Shown piece by piece: positions 21,647 through 34,500 of a stretch of DNA of 64,000 nt. The stretch is from NCBI GenBank assembly GCA_010645155.1, contig CM021322.1:3890905-3954904 (forward strand), read 5' to 3'. How positions within the stretch are numbered: the first letter of the stretch is position 1; each line of letters begins with the position of its first letter. This stretch comes from Tigriopus japonicus. Lineage: Eukaryota > Arthropoda > Copepoda > Harpacticoida > Harpacticidae. A program made the translations under genes and the position numbers. The notes below the pieces were generated by a model, which was given only the letters and a program-made list of their open reading frames with translations, was not told the origin of the DNA and did not search any database.

Positions 21647-24600
21647 GTAAGAAATCTTCAATGCCGGTTGAACTACCAGCATTTGGTCAAATGAGTTTTT
21701 ACTCAATCGTGAGGCAGACATTTCAACCTTGTGACCGATCGAAGAAGGGTCCTCGGGTTACAATCTCGGCCGGCTGTCAACTTCCACAGGAGCCAGTTGT
21801 TGATTTTTATGTCCAACCATTTACTTGGGCTCGTCTACTTCATGAGAATTCAAGAAGCGACTTGCCAAGAGAGCCCTAAGGTGCTTTAAGCATTGCCTTC
21901 GGTGGTTGGTTGGTTGGTTGATTCGAAGTGGCGGTAGAGGTAAAACTAGAGGTACCTTGTACTGTGTGAACGAACCAAGAAATCGCACCGAAAACAAGTC
22001 ATTGGCCCCTAGATTTGTCAAGGAAGAGCTGAAGTAAACCTCCAGGCAAAAAAAACATCCACGACACCCACAGAATACGCTTAAAAGCCATCAAATTTCT
22101 TTAACAATGTGAAGGAGAGGAGGTGTCGTCGAACAAAACAGAACGAAGTGCTTTTGAAGGTTAGCAAAAACTCTGTCTAGAACTAGCTTGACGAATTCGT
22201 ACAGCCCACACATTGGGCTCAATCTTTTGGCAATGAAAGAATGTAGCCTTCCAATATGCACTCAAGCTTCATTTCATCGGTATGCTTGCATTTTGTTGAA
22301 TCATTCTGATATTTTTCATGGGCTGTCGTTTGTTAGGGTACCTACTACCTAATGCAGCGTAACCCAACGATTTTAGGTTTCAAGGCAATTGATATATTTC
22401 TAAAGGCCTAACGGTCTGAAATTGCCAGCCGAGAATTTTTTTCTCTTTTACCAACAAATTCCATAAAGTGGCTCAAATCAGAAGTGAATGGAGATATAAT
22501 TGACCATGAAGGCTCATTAGGAGGAGCTTGGTGGTCCGTGCCTCTCCTCAATTAAACTGTATCATGACATCATGACCAGGTGCACATTAATGTAAAGGAC
22601 AAGATAGCCAGATCACCCTCCAATACTCACCCACCACTGGTTTTGATTCACGCCAATTTACTTCATGGTTATTGTCCGGCCTCTTGGCCCTGACAGAGTC
22701 CATTGCAGTATCGCTTAACCTAGAACTCGAGCTTAACCTTGCTAGACGTTTGAACGAGGTAAAGGAGGAAAAGGGAGAGGGCGCACCATGTGGCATTTTG
22801 TTTATGAATTGATTAGCTATCTGGGCGGGAAATTTAAAACTGATGACCGATGGTGCGAATGAGAATAGATTGCCAGAGTTGACTCTTAATCAGTGGTCAT
22901 GCTAGCAGGTGAAAACGGATTGGTCACGGGGACTTGACAGGGAAAGTGCTGCATTTAGCTAGTTTGACATTGGTGCAAATATTGATGGTTTGCAAGATTC
23001 CGAGAGAAAATCGAACCCTCCCTGACATGTTGGGTTTGAAACACTGTTGATTTTCAGGCAGGTGTATATAGGAACCCATAGTAGGATTCCTTTGTTTGCA
23101 ATAGTTACTTCCCCTTTGCTCTTTCTCACCTTAGCTTTGATTCGTCATGTTAAGGACAAAAAGTGTTAGTGTCGCACAGGGCTGGTCTAGGTTGGGGCTC
23201 TTAGTGTAGGGAACTTTCATTTCCTGGACTCGCAGGAAATTGTTCGCTATAGGTGCTTCTAAAGCCTCGGTTCACATGTAGCACCTGTGGATTGGGATTG
23301 ACTTGTGCAGATCTAGATGTTATTAAATGTGCTGGGTAGCAAAATTACGTAACCTTCAGTTTGAAGATGTCTTTCGTGCAAGTTCCCAGCACAAAATCAA
23401 CCACCTTTTTTCGTATTTTTCCCTCTTCATAGAACGACAAATGATTACACACTTTAATCCTGAGGTTAAAGTGAAGGAGCCAATTGGAGGCACTCTCAAT
23501 TTTGTGCAAATTCAGATCCTAAATGCACTCGCCATTTTGAGAAATGTGTATTGAATTTTGGCAAGGTCGCCAGTTCTTTTGAGAAAGAACATTTTCCATT
23601 TCTTTACCAAGCTCCTTTGGCAATGTATGGTCTTTTGTGGGTACATACGTTCGTGGAGGGGATAGTCAATGAATGCATACTGCAGACGGGCAAGTAATTT
23701 TGATCATGATTGATGCTGATCGTGACCAGACCTTCTTTCAGGGATAATTTCCCTCCATTCAAAGTGGCAAAGTTACGACGGGAAATAACTCTTGACACGT
23801 TGCTTTCCGCCAAGTCATACATGAAACCATGCATGATGTCCAAATGGTTTCTGAAATTAACGCCTCGCAAACTTGGTCTTGAAATTAAACCGCTTAAGTT
23901 TTTTTTTTTCAATTTCAGAACTCATTGTCCTTGAGTCCAGAGGATGAGTTGTTCCAAAAGTTCAATTCCAGTCCGCTGTTCTTCACGCGCACCCGAGGAT
24001 TGTTCCGAGAATGCTTCTTGGGAGAGAAGCGCAACGCTCCCAACGACGGAGAAGTCAGTAAGTGTTCTAGTACAACTACTACCTTCATGATTCTTATGTA
24101 GAAGATCATGTTATCTGGCATGAATAGTTACCTAGCTAGTTGTGCGTTGTCGTGGTGGTTACCGTTGAAATGATCCGTGGCGGATGGTTTACGAGGAAGT
24201 GGCATTCAAATCCGATGATTTGCATCTTGGCTTGGAGCGCAAGAATAACGTATGACTTCATGCGACTTTGAGTTGGGGGACGTACTGTTTCTTTCTTCTT
24301 CTGGGATTGAACGGCAATTTAAGGCCCAAAGTGAGTCGTCAATTTGAGTTTTAGAACCAAGCTCATCATTGATGATACCACAATCATTCCACTGGGCAAC
24401 TCAATTTTATGTTATTAGTCAAATTCAACAAAGATTACGACCCGATAGTGTATTTTTTTCCATTCTAAATTGACTATGACACCACTTTTAGGCGGGATCT
24501 TGACAAATATTTTAAAATAGAGAATTGTCTAAATCCACAAAAACTGAGTATAATGAGGAAAGGAGTGTTACTATCTAAACTCTTTGTCCAAAGTGTTTGT

Positions 24601-27319
24601 GCTTCGAGATCAAAACTGTCGGTGGAAGTGGCAAACCATTTGATTGCTCCATAAACCGTCGTTTCACATGACCTCGTTTCTGCACTGTGTATATACATCC
24701 AATCTACAGACTAAGGCCATATCAGGCTCAATTGCTGAACTTTGATGATAGTATCTGTTTCTTTTTCCAGTTGAATTGTACATGTCCCCTGTGGAGACCT
24801 GGTGCCACAATTTGAATTATTATATTCCTGATGAGGAGGGAGTCACCAAGGATTTCTCGGCTGAGAACATGACCAGAATCCGTAAGTTCGACCTCATCAA
24901 CCAATTCCCCATATTCAATCGTAAAGGATGAGGCTCTGGCAAGCTGACTTGACAATTCAATGAACTTGAAAAGGATCCCCGGGCAGAATTTTCAAACTCA
25001 TTTGTCAGAACTGGAAAGTTGGCTGTCCAGTTTTTCGTCATGTCTCCGTTTTTTGGCTGGAGGAGATTTTAGTTTTCTCTTCTGTTTATTCGTCAGTCTT
25101 TCTGGCCAGAGATTTGTAACCAGAATCGTGAGAAATTGATTTATTTTCTCTTGCCATTCTTCTTGTCCTGGATAGATAAGAAATATCAACCAACATGGCG
25201 GTGACTGTTGACGCCAGCTAGCTTGCAATTGTCAATTGTCCGTCCCAATATAAACAAGTGCAACCATGATCAATGGCGTGTTATGCGTATTTTCCTCTCC
25301 TCTAGATATGGGTCGAGCTATGATTGCCCTATTCATCGTGGCCTTCTTCTTTATGTTTGTTTCGTTCACCACTGGAATCGTTGGATGTTGGAGAACATCG
25401 CCTTCGAACATTACATCATCTGGAATCCTTATGCTGATGGCTTGTAAGTGACAAATTTATCTTTTTCTAGGGTAAGAATGTTAATGTCTCCATGACTTCG
25501 AAGTGCGATAGTTGTACAGTGAGCCACACCCACTTCATTCGGCATTCTATGTTAATCAAGATTCCATTTGCCATGTTTCAAAGTCGAAAAGTGAACAAAT
25601 CAATTTGGCCGTTAAATTGACTTGTTCGAGAACCCGAGGTTGCACACAAGTTGGCCAATACGAAAGTTGCTTCCACTGGCATTCATTTTAAAGAGGTTAC
25701 GTTTTAGAGTACTACGGCCATAACTCTGAAAACATTTATAGGCCATCCAAAATGTTAAGTGCTGCTGTTTGTGAGAGTTCATCAGTTGCAATCCTGTCAA
25801 GGATGATTCAATTTAAAAAAAAATGAAATTATAGAAAGGAAGGTGGACTCGAGATGAACTTGGAAGTTCTTTGAAAAAAAAAATGAGAATTGCTCTCAAT
25901 TACCTGACCTTGAATGGAGATTGAGCTGCGTGATAAATCGTTTCTCCGACACAAATCTGGCACCCTGACTTGACGTCTTGAATCAGACACATGTTTGCTT
26001 CCCTGAATTTCGTTATTATTGGAAAAGAAAAACACCTTGAATGTAAAAAAAACCATACTCGTATTGCATATTTGGAGTAGCAGGTCTTAATTAGCCAAGG
26101 AAACAAAGGACAATGGATTGTTAAAAGAATAAGTTGCACTAAATTGGTGAAAATATCTGTGTTCTTATGGTTTCTCAAGAGTAACAAATCTCTTGTGGCT
26201 GAGCTTCCAATTTCAGTCTTAGCTCAGTGTCATTCCCCTGAAATGGTCAAGGTGGACCTTTTTGAAAAGGTAAACTCTCACCTGACCCAACCAGTCAGGT
26301 CCACCACGACCATAGTGGCTAACCAGTCAGGCAGGGAGCCGACTAGTCAGTCACAAGGGTTTGTATGCAGTCCTTATTTTTCCCAGGTGAATGACTGCTT
26401 CGCTGACAGTGAAGGTGTACTCGACTTACTCTCCATGCACTACATAGGTACGTTTGGATGGATGTGTGAGCACCGCAACCATCCGATGTCCGTACTACGT
26501 ACCTGTGCCCCTCACAAGGGGAAAAATGTGTTTCCTAGACTTTCACCCTGTGAGCAAGTTGTTTTGGCCTTATGAAGCTGGAAGCGGAGTTAATGGAATC
26601 AGCTGTATTCAATCTTACATGCTCAGGGAATATGCAACCGTGGGAAATGATTTGTCCACAATAGAGTCAAAATAATGGCTGTTGTATTGGCTAAAGTAAA
26701 TTGAAAACATTGGAACTTGGGACTCTGAACTATGAATTGACATCGATTTCCGTTCTTTCTTAGGTCTGTTTGCAGCGGGTGCCATGGGTCTCTGGCACGG
26801 TGTCGAGCATTACGAGAAGAACAAGATCAACGAGCGGTCAAATATTGAGCTCTTCGTCCGCAGTTGGCCCAAAATCCTTATTGACAACACCGAGTTCAAG
26901 TATGACTGGAGTTATATTGTGGCCTGGGTTGGTGTGGCCATGGCTTTGTGCTCATCCATCCTGTTTTCATTGGCTGCGGTGTGCATCAAGAATGACCGGG
27001 AACGCGAGGAAGCCATGAACATGCAATATCTGATGCCAGGTGGGTAGTACATTTGTTGCCTTGTGGTTTTCTCCCATTAATTATGATTGGGTCGAAAGGA
27101 ATGTTGGAGAGAGTGAGAGATTTTTTGTAGAAAGGAGGGAAGAAGATGTAGACGTCTTCTTGGAAATCTTGAGGTCATGTTCGTTTTGGTATGTTTTCAG
27201 TGTATCCTCAAAAGCAACAGACCTACGGACCCGGACCAGGAGCTTATGGATACCCAGCTTATCCTGGACCAGCTGCTTATTATGGATCTCAATATGGATT
27301 AGCCTATAACCAATACTAA
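21518..27319 (+). CDS. Claudin/PMP22-superfamily four-transmembrane protein, 6 exons, 303 aa
   Basis: Exons 21518-21646, 23919-24057, 24771-24881, 25306-25443, 26764-27039 and 27201-27319 (with TAA) join by GT-AG introns in consistent phase. Predicted helices are about residues 9-28, 131-152, 165-183 and 222-246. The large first extracellular loop (29-126) has W32, then GLFREC (70-75) and C101. This is close to the claudin signature W-GLWxxC-C, with Phe in place of the second Trp. The C-terminal tail is cytoplasmic by analogy and rich in Tyr, Pro and Gly (YPxYPGPAAYYG type). Claudin-family proteins act at cell junctions or as membrane-channel partners; which role applies here is unknown. I cannot assign it to a named arthropod claudin. 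Confidence 0.88.
23919..24057 (+). CDS. Claudin-like exon 2: extracellular loop with GLFREC
   Basis: Residues 44-89. A long pyrimidine tract and TTTCAG precede it, and the donor is GTAAGT. It holds the GLFREC motif with the first conserved loop cysteine (C75). Confidence 0.88.
24771..24881 (+). CDS. Claudin-like exon 3: extracellular loop with second cysteine
   Basis: Residues 90-126, acceptor CTTTTTCCAG, donor GTAAGT, phase 1 on both sides. ETWC supplies C101, the expected disulphide partner of C75. An NMT sequon is also present. Confidence 0.87.
25306..25443 (+). CDS. Claudin-like exon 4: second helix and start of third
   Basis: Residues 127-172, acceptor CTCCTCTAG, donor GTAAGT, phase 1 on both sides. 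The second helix runs AMIALFIVAFFFMFVSF; the third begins at SGILMLMA. Confidence 0.88.
26764..27039 (+). CDS. Claudin-like exon 5: third helix, second loop, fourth helix
   Basis: Residues 173-264. It completes helix 3 (CLFAAGAMGLW), gives a charged second loop, then helix 4 (YIVAWVGVAMALCSSILF). Donor GTGGGT, phase 1. Confidence 0.9.
27201..27319 (+). CDS. Claudin-like exon 6: Tyr/Pro/Gly-rich tail and stop
   Basis: Residues 265-303, starting VYPQKQQTYG after acceptor TTTTCAG and ending NQY-TAA. No typical PDZ-binding C terminus is evident. Confidence 0.88.
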
Positions 27320-27614
27320 CTTGAATGCTACAACATACCTGCTCAACCCAAGGGTGGAATATTTTTGCTTCACATTTATACTACTAGACAGACAGCGATC
27401 CATCGTCCTGACCACCCATCTCGAGCTCTGGGATCAACATCCTAAGGATCGCACCCGCATGCATGAATAAGTAACGAGTGTGTTCACCTCCATAGTTTCA
27501 TTCTATGGAGGTTTGTGTAAGTTTGTTTGAAACGAGCGGCCAAAAGTTCGTTTGTGGCACATTAGGAATTTATCAAGTTACTGCTATTTCTCTTAGTGTT
27601 GATTGAACTAAACT

Positions 27615-27620
27615 AATAAA
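27615..27620 (+). terminator. Polyadenylation signal AATAAA of the claudin-like gene
   Basis: This is the first AATAAA after the stop codon, giving a 3' UTR of about 300-330 nt. A GT/T-rich stretch follows. Confidence 0.65.
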
Positions 27621-27639
27621 AATGTAAAGAGACACGCCC

Positions 27640-28321
27640 CAGTTTTGTAATATTCTTGTCGTATATTCTTTTTGTCACATCCAGTTGTACTTTTGAAAAT
27701 ATTCGTATTGGGCGTACATCCAACTCGAGTTATGAATATGCCCACTGATTGAGTCTGTGAAAAGGGATGCCTATGGAAAACAGCGGGAGTTTCAAGTACA
27801 ATCATAGTAATGATGATGTGAATGAGGATGCTTCTTAGTGTAATCAATTCATGCATTTCCTCGACTTCATTTTGCAGACCCTTTCTTGTTGTTGGTGGTG
27901 GTGGTGGTATGTAAAGGCCAAATATGAGTCGAGTGACATCAAAGGGTCCAATATGGATTATACTAGCCAAGGTCAAAGGGTCACAAGGGTTGGAGTAGGT
28001 TGTTCATTGTGTGTTCTAGATTTTTGTTGGGCAGAATAGGGGAGATTGAAATAGCTGTTTGGACATGCACATATTTGATACAAAGAATGTCTTCCAACCC
28101 GTTTAAAACACGTCGCTTTTACGTTTATCACTTCATTTGGCAATGGCCAAATCCAAAAAATGGAGGAAACCTGGAGAGAAAAGGAGAGCCCTTGATTACA
28201 TTATCGAGATCGAGCAACAGGGCACTTTTTTAAACAAGATGCAAGATTCCTAATGAGGTTTTGTCACATAAGTAAGTGCAACTCCCTCTGAGATTGCATG
28301 AATGAATACAATGAGAACTAT
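27640..28321. other. Convergent intergenic region
   Basis: This separates the 3' ends of the claudin-like gene (plus) and the EB-module gene (minus). No gene or repeat beyond a short GGT run near 27893 is seen. I found no AATAAA in the sense of the minus-strand gene close to its stop. Confidence 0.6.
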
Positions 28322-28509
28322 TTAAGGGTCTTTACTTGATCTTGAGCTTCGTCGCGAAGTTTTCCTTTTCAAGGGTCGTGGAGAAACGCCTCCACCAGAA
28401 GCACCGCCTTGAGCTCCACCCACTTTGAGTCGCTCCATATCGCGTGCCAGAGTGTTCACGCCTCCATTGGATTGGGGAATTTGAAGACTCATTCGGCGAG
28501 CTCGTCCAG
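28322..28509 (-). CDS. EB-module gene exon 9: basic C terminus and stop
   Basis: Residues 569-630, acceptor TGTTTTGTAG, then GRARRMSLQIPQS and a terminal basic Ser/Arg stretch before TAA (28324-28322). Its phase (1) and composition match the upstream tail exons. Confidence 0.62.
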
Positions 28510-31500
28510 CTACAAAACAGACAATAAGAATCATGATGTTCCATTTGTCGCCATAGATGAAAGAAGCACACTTGTCAGCGAATATTGCACAGAAAAACTT
28601 CAAAAGAAGACTTAGCAAGCAAGTTCGAACAAAAAAAAAACAATGACACACACCAGTGCACACATGAAATAGGTCATGCTTTACACGTTGATGAACCTAA
28701 TGGTTCGTGAAAAATGGTCGAAAAAATGGAACAAGCGCAACAACAGGGATGGTAGGCGAGTGAATGAATGTAGAGGATCAGGGCAAAGGAGAAACAAACT
28801 ATTTAGAAGTATGAGCGTCCCTTGCAAAGATGGTAAGCTTTCGTGAGCCAAAGGGAAATGGGTGGTTCGTTCCAACTCTACTCGTTATTTAGGCATACTA
28901 CATATCTGACTGGGACAGGGCTAAATGACTAAGAAACCTACGTACGTATGGAGGGATTTTGTTGGGAGGTATGGAGGACGACAACTAATTACTGCGCAAG
29001 AGGAATGATAAAAGACGAGCTCATCCTGCTAACTGCCTTCTAGTAACGAGACGGACGACCTTCTACATTACACGTTCACGCATGAATCTCATGATCCTAA
29101 GCTGACCAGGAGTTCCTACATAGTCTTGTCACAAGAATAACGACGAGTTGTACCCTTGGTATCAGTGGCATTCGTGGGTGTAGTCTCCACGTCGACTTTG
29201 GTCTTGACCTTCTGCGAGCCAGTACCATAACCCCGTCTCGCCGAACCTCGATCAGAGGCTGACCGGCGCGCTCGAGACCGATTGGGTTGGTTGGCCTCCC
29301 CAATGGTAGGGAGCCCTGATATTGTCCTGTTACGGTATCTCGAGCTCTTGCGGTCAAAGCGGCTAAAGCCACCTCCGCCACCAACGCCTAACGTTGCGGT
29401 TGCGGCGGTCGGAGGACCAAGAAAGGCACTTGAGGATGACGAGCCCGCTGGACTACGGCTGTTTCCGCCAGCGGTGGATATCACAGATTTAGGATTGACT
29501 AAAGGGGAAAGAAGGAGAAGGAAAGAGATAGATAGCGAGTGCTCGGAAATGTACAATGGCGCGCTGAGGTGGGTCTTAAGATCAATCTGTGGGGGTGGGT
29601 GGAACACGTGTGCAGTCAGTATTGGTTGCAGCACACGGTAGGGGTGATAAGATGTGCACTTAATGAGCGCTTCTGCTAGACTGGTCTTTTTAACGGCGGA
29701 CAAGGGAGCAACCATGGGAGTGTCGGAGGGTCTCCAAGTCATTGTAGTATGAATGCATCGAAATCTATTTACAACTACAGCTTATGGGCGGCAACAAAGT
29801 TCGTCAGGATTAATAATTGGATAATCATTTTAAACTTCAATGTTCTCGGTAGTTAGAACCAAGGCTGTGGAAATGGACATGCAATTGCGGTCAAAGTAAT
29901 GTTCTCGGTAACTTTTGGCTCAATATGAATAAGTTGTCGAACGTTAGGAAAACCAGATGTAGCCGGCATAATAAAGGCTCTCAAAACGTGGACCTCGGGG
30001 TGCAGTTATGAACTCGTAATGTCGTATATATATCTACAGAGAGAATCTCTCAACGAGATCGGGAAGAACCTTGCTCTCCCCCTCGAAGTAATGGTGATGG
30101 TGAAAGTAGGTCCAAGGAAAGAAAACGAACCAAAAATAAAGCAAGCCTGTTAAATGTGTCGTGATTTACTTGGGACTGGAGACCGGCTCTCCGGTCTGGA
30201 TCGATCTGATCTCTCATGACTCCCTCGTCGACATTCTCGGGAACCATTATCATAGCTCCGTCGACGTCCACTATCCGCTGCGAAAAAACATTGCCATCAG
30301 ACAAATGTCCGAATCTCAACTGATTATTTCACTCCAGACCTGTCTGACCTCACCGACTGGCGGTTTTGAATGAGATTCAAGATCTCGAAAAAAATTGAAC
30401 TTCACTCACTTGCAGGTGGAACGAGTTTGGCTCCACCGGTAATTGGATTTCGTTCCATGTGGTAGCCGCCTTCGAACTTTTCACCATCGGGTGGGGGCAC
30501 CAATGGAACAGCTACGCTGTGTCGTCGACCATGCTTATCCACCCTGGTCCTGGTTAGAATGAGCAAGTTCTCAGGTTCTTTCTTGCCCTTGGACCGGGAA
30601 TGGAGTTCCGGGAAAGCATAGTCCGCCATACTTTGGCGTCGTTTGGCACGTGGATTCGGAACTATCGCAATATGTTGCTCGTACTCCGTGTCGGCGTCGG
30701 TAAACCCTTCAGGCCACTCTAGAGAATTCAAACGCGTATGTTATTGGGGCACAGGGTTCTTTCGAGAGCTGGAGCAGCAATAAAGTCTATTGGGAGTCAA
30801 GCTCATTCAAAGTTAGACTCCAAGTGCTGGCAGATTTAAAAAGCCACTTTGAGATCGGATTCAGATTAATGCTCCCCAAATAAATAACATTACCCATTGT
30901 CTCTCCAGTTGTTTTTATACTGGATGCAGTCGATTGCACATATCTCAAACGAGGTTGCAATGTCTTTCAACACAATCAATACCTTCACAAAACTGGCCTG
31001 AGGGTCTTCGACTGTTTTCTCCACTGGAGGTTGTCAACGAGTTGTTCCTGGAACCCGTTCCTCTTGGGATGGCAGGAGTTGTTCCAGCTTGAGGCGATTT
31101 CAGGGAGTTATAAATGGCCGGCCGATAGAGCTGCTTCTCAATGTCAAGGCTATCTAAGTGTTGTTCAGTCACTGGAAGAAAAAGAAACAAATAATCAGAC
31201 GACAGGAAAAGCCCCCTTGCCACAATGCATTTCATGGCAACCGCAAGAAGGTCAATCTACGTAGTTTAGCAAGCTTCCTCCGAGATCATTTTGTGGCATT
31301 GGCACTCCGTTGACCCTCAGTTGGTCCTTGACGCACGATAAGAATTCCTAAAGAGAGGGTCCCTTTGGCTCTCTTTTTTATCTAAAACGTTGCCCAATGC
31401 CACAAGTACAATTACAGTAGCTTAAGTCTTGGGACACGTGTGTAGATGGAGAAAAGACGGAAAAGGCTCAGAGCTTATGAAAACAAAGCCAAACATTGAT

Positions 31501-34500
31501 GTGAATTTCTAAAATTTCAGACCCAATTTTGATGCCAAAATGTAGAGTAACACCTTCGAAATTTGTGTTGAAATTTCTCGAAAGAAATGATTTCAAGCTC
31601 GTGCAGGGAGGTACTATTCACGTCGCATTTAGACTTCGATTTGAAGCCTGGTACTCTCAAATATTTAAATCAACCGCACACTTTCTGTCTAGCGGTTGTG
31701 GAAGACGTGCAAATTCCAAAGCCTCTTCTTGATCGCCTTGATGGATTTGAGTCCAAATTCCTACTCCATTCCTAAACTACATTTCGTAATTGTTTCAGTG
31801 ATATTTAATATCCGCTTGCAATCCTTCAAAAATGATTTTCAATGACCAACCAAAATTTGTCCTGGTTGGCCAAAAATGCAGTCTTCATAACTAGCTGGAA
31901 CACAGTGTGTAGACATGCCCCTCCTTAGGCCCCTTACCCAACTCCCCATGAAGCATAATTTCAGGCGCTTCATGACAACTCCGTTTGGCAGCACTTCCAT
32001 TCGATCCAGCGGACAGACGTTTGCCCTGTGAGCCTTTGGAACTTTTTCGACTTCCCCCTAAACCACCCTGACTAGTGTCTCGATTGGGTGGAGAAGGCAC
32101 CGAGTATTGGGACCGACTGGATCTTGTGCTCCAATGGGACCGTGTGAAGATCCGGAACATCAAACAGAGCAGGCAAGAGAGAATCGAGAGCCCAATGGTC
32201 AAGGCTGTCAAGGCTGAGACTGAATGCTTGCTGAGATGATTGCCCAAATCTAAAATAAAATAAAGACAAACATGTTAGGATAAGGGTTTGAAGTTATTTT
32301 GATATAGATCAGAAGTTGGTGCAACGTACACGTATATATACTACCAGATAGGATCAGAGCAAGAGGAACAAGTACCCCGAAAAGCGATAAGGAAACGTTT
32401 CTTTGTACGCCAAGTCATATTCTGAAGATCTGCTCATTCTTATGAGGGAGGAACACCGAGATATGCTCTCCTGCAGTCATGAAAGGGACTGAATATAACG
32501 TATGTTTATGAAAGAAAGATTGAAAGAGTAAAGGTTCTATCAGCTTGTCAGGTGGTTTTATTGTCAGTAGGATTGTTCTTTGACCATCTATCTACAATAA
32601 ATTGAATCGTTGTAACAGTATTTAGTCTTTAGATTTTGGGAGTATATTGTCCTGACCTCCAAGTTTCTAGAAAAACCCATGCTCTAAAAATGTTCCTCTT
32701 AATTTAGATCATTTCCAATGTGTTTTGGAATAACGATACTTTTTTTAAGCCTTCATTGTTCTACGTTGCATTTGTTTCTTCCATTGCAATCCATAAATTA
32801 GACTCGAGGGAATCGTTGATACGCCTTCAACTTTCCAAGTTCTGCTTTCAATTACTGCCGAGTACCAAAATAACACTTTGTTCGAGGGTCCAATTTCGAG
32901 ATTCGACATTTCCAAGACCGCGTCTTCAAATTGGATCTAACCTTTGTCAAAAAGCGAACGTGTTGGACCATTTCTAGCTTGGATTAACTTAAGAGCAAGG
33001 AATGGTAACGCAAAAAGTTTTGTTGTACACACACCAAATCTTTCTTGGTTATCACAGTACTTTTTAGCTTTTCATTCAATATCACTAATCAAATCAAGCC
33101 ATCCCAGATTTATCTAGTGCTGGTTTCTTGCTACATCCATAAAAATATGGTTTCTTCATCATCAGTATCTTGTTGGCTCCAATTCAACATTAGTCATCAA
33201 TATGCTGAAGAAAAATTGGAGCAGAAGGCAAATATTTCTAGGTTGCTGGATGTTGGACGACCGAGAAATTGGATGTTAAATAATCTTTGGTGGTCTCTTA
33301 ACCAAAAAAACAATAAGGGTTTATGCCCAAAAACATGTTGAATTTGCTCGCTTTTAAAGTTTATTTGCCATTTTTCATTTTATTTGCAATTTTGGGGGCA
33401 AATAGATACAAATTTGTCGTTTTTTTAGGAAATTAAATGCAAAATTTGTCGGTTCTTGAGCAAATCAATGCAAAATTTGTCTTTTTGTAGGAAAAAATAA
33501 TTTTTGCCCAAAATATTTTGTTTAAGGGATATATTGATTATTCAATGGAATAAAAATATTTTTTCTTAAATGTTCATACACTTGCATTCTACTGTAATGT
33601 TGGCGAATCATAATGCTCATTTTCCGAATTTAGTGGCCAGTTTTGCTATATTTCGGTAAATTTTCTTGTCTATTTGCAATTTTATTTGCCATTTCTTGTT
33701 TTTATGCCATTTTGGACGCGTTTTTTGCCAATTTTTGGGCCTAAAAAGCATGTTTTACCAGAAATCTGCACCCCTTGCCATTACTAATGCTTGGTAGGTT
33801 GTCCAACATCCAGTAGTCTAGATATCTATGTAACGAGATATTGTTTGTCTCTCCAATGCTCCCAAAGAACATTGCAAGAGAAACGATATGTGGAAAGGGA
33901 TTATCTTATTCTTACCTTCTAAGCACCCGTATTTGATGGGATTTTCCTGGATCAATTCAGAATGAAAACCTGGCTTGCACCAACATCGTAGGTCACCCTG
34001 CTCAAATTGGAAGCAGTACGAGTTTGGATTGGTCACCTTGCATTGCTGATCGTAGGAACAAGTTTGGTGCAGTTCCTTTACTGAAAAAAAGAAAACGTGG
34101 GAACTTTGAGCGACAAGAACTAAACTTAAATCCATAGCACATTAGAACGATCGTTTAGTTGCAAATTAAACCCATTTCAACTTAGCAAATGAAAGAGGGG
34201 GAACAATTTGGCGCAACGTTCTCCATCTCACTTCCCTTAGATCTCGATAGTAATCACAAGGGAAAAACGCCGAATAAGTTTCAATTTGACTCTCTTTCTC
34301 TTAAAAGAAATGAAGAATACTATCTTCTACCCTTCAGGCCTTCTAACATTGAGAAGGTCACTGCGAAGAGGCTGCAAAGGTTTACGAGGGACCATTTTTC
34401 CTGTCAAAAAAACCCTTCCAAGTATGATTAGTAGCTAACGGTACGAGGTTTGTCTTCGTCCGGATACATATACGAGGCTTTTATGGCCATCATGCACGTT

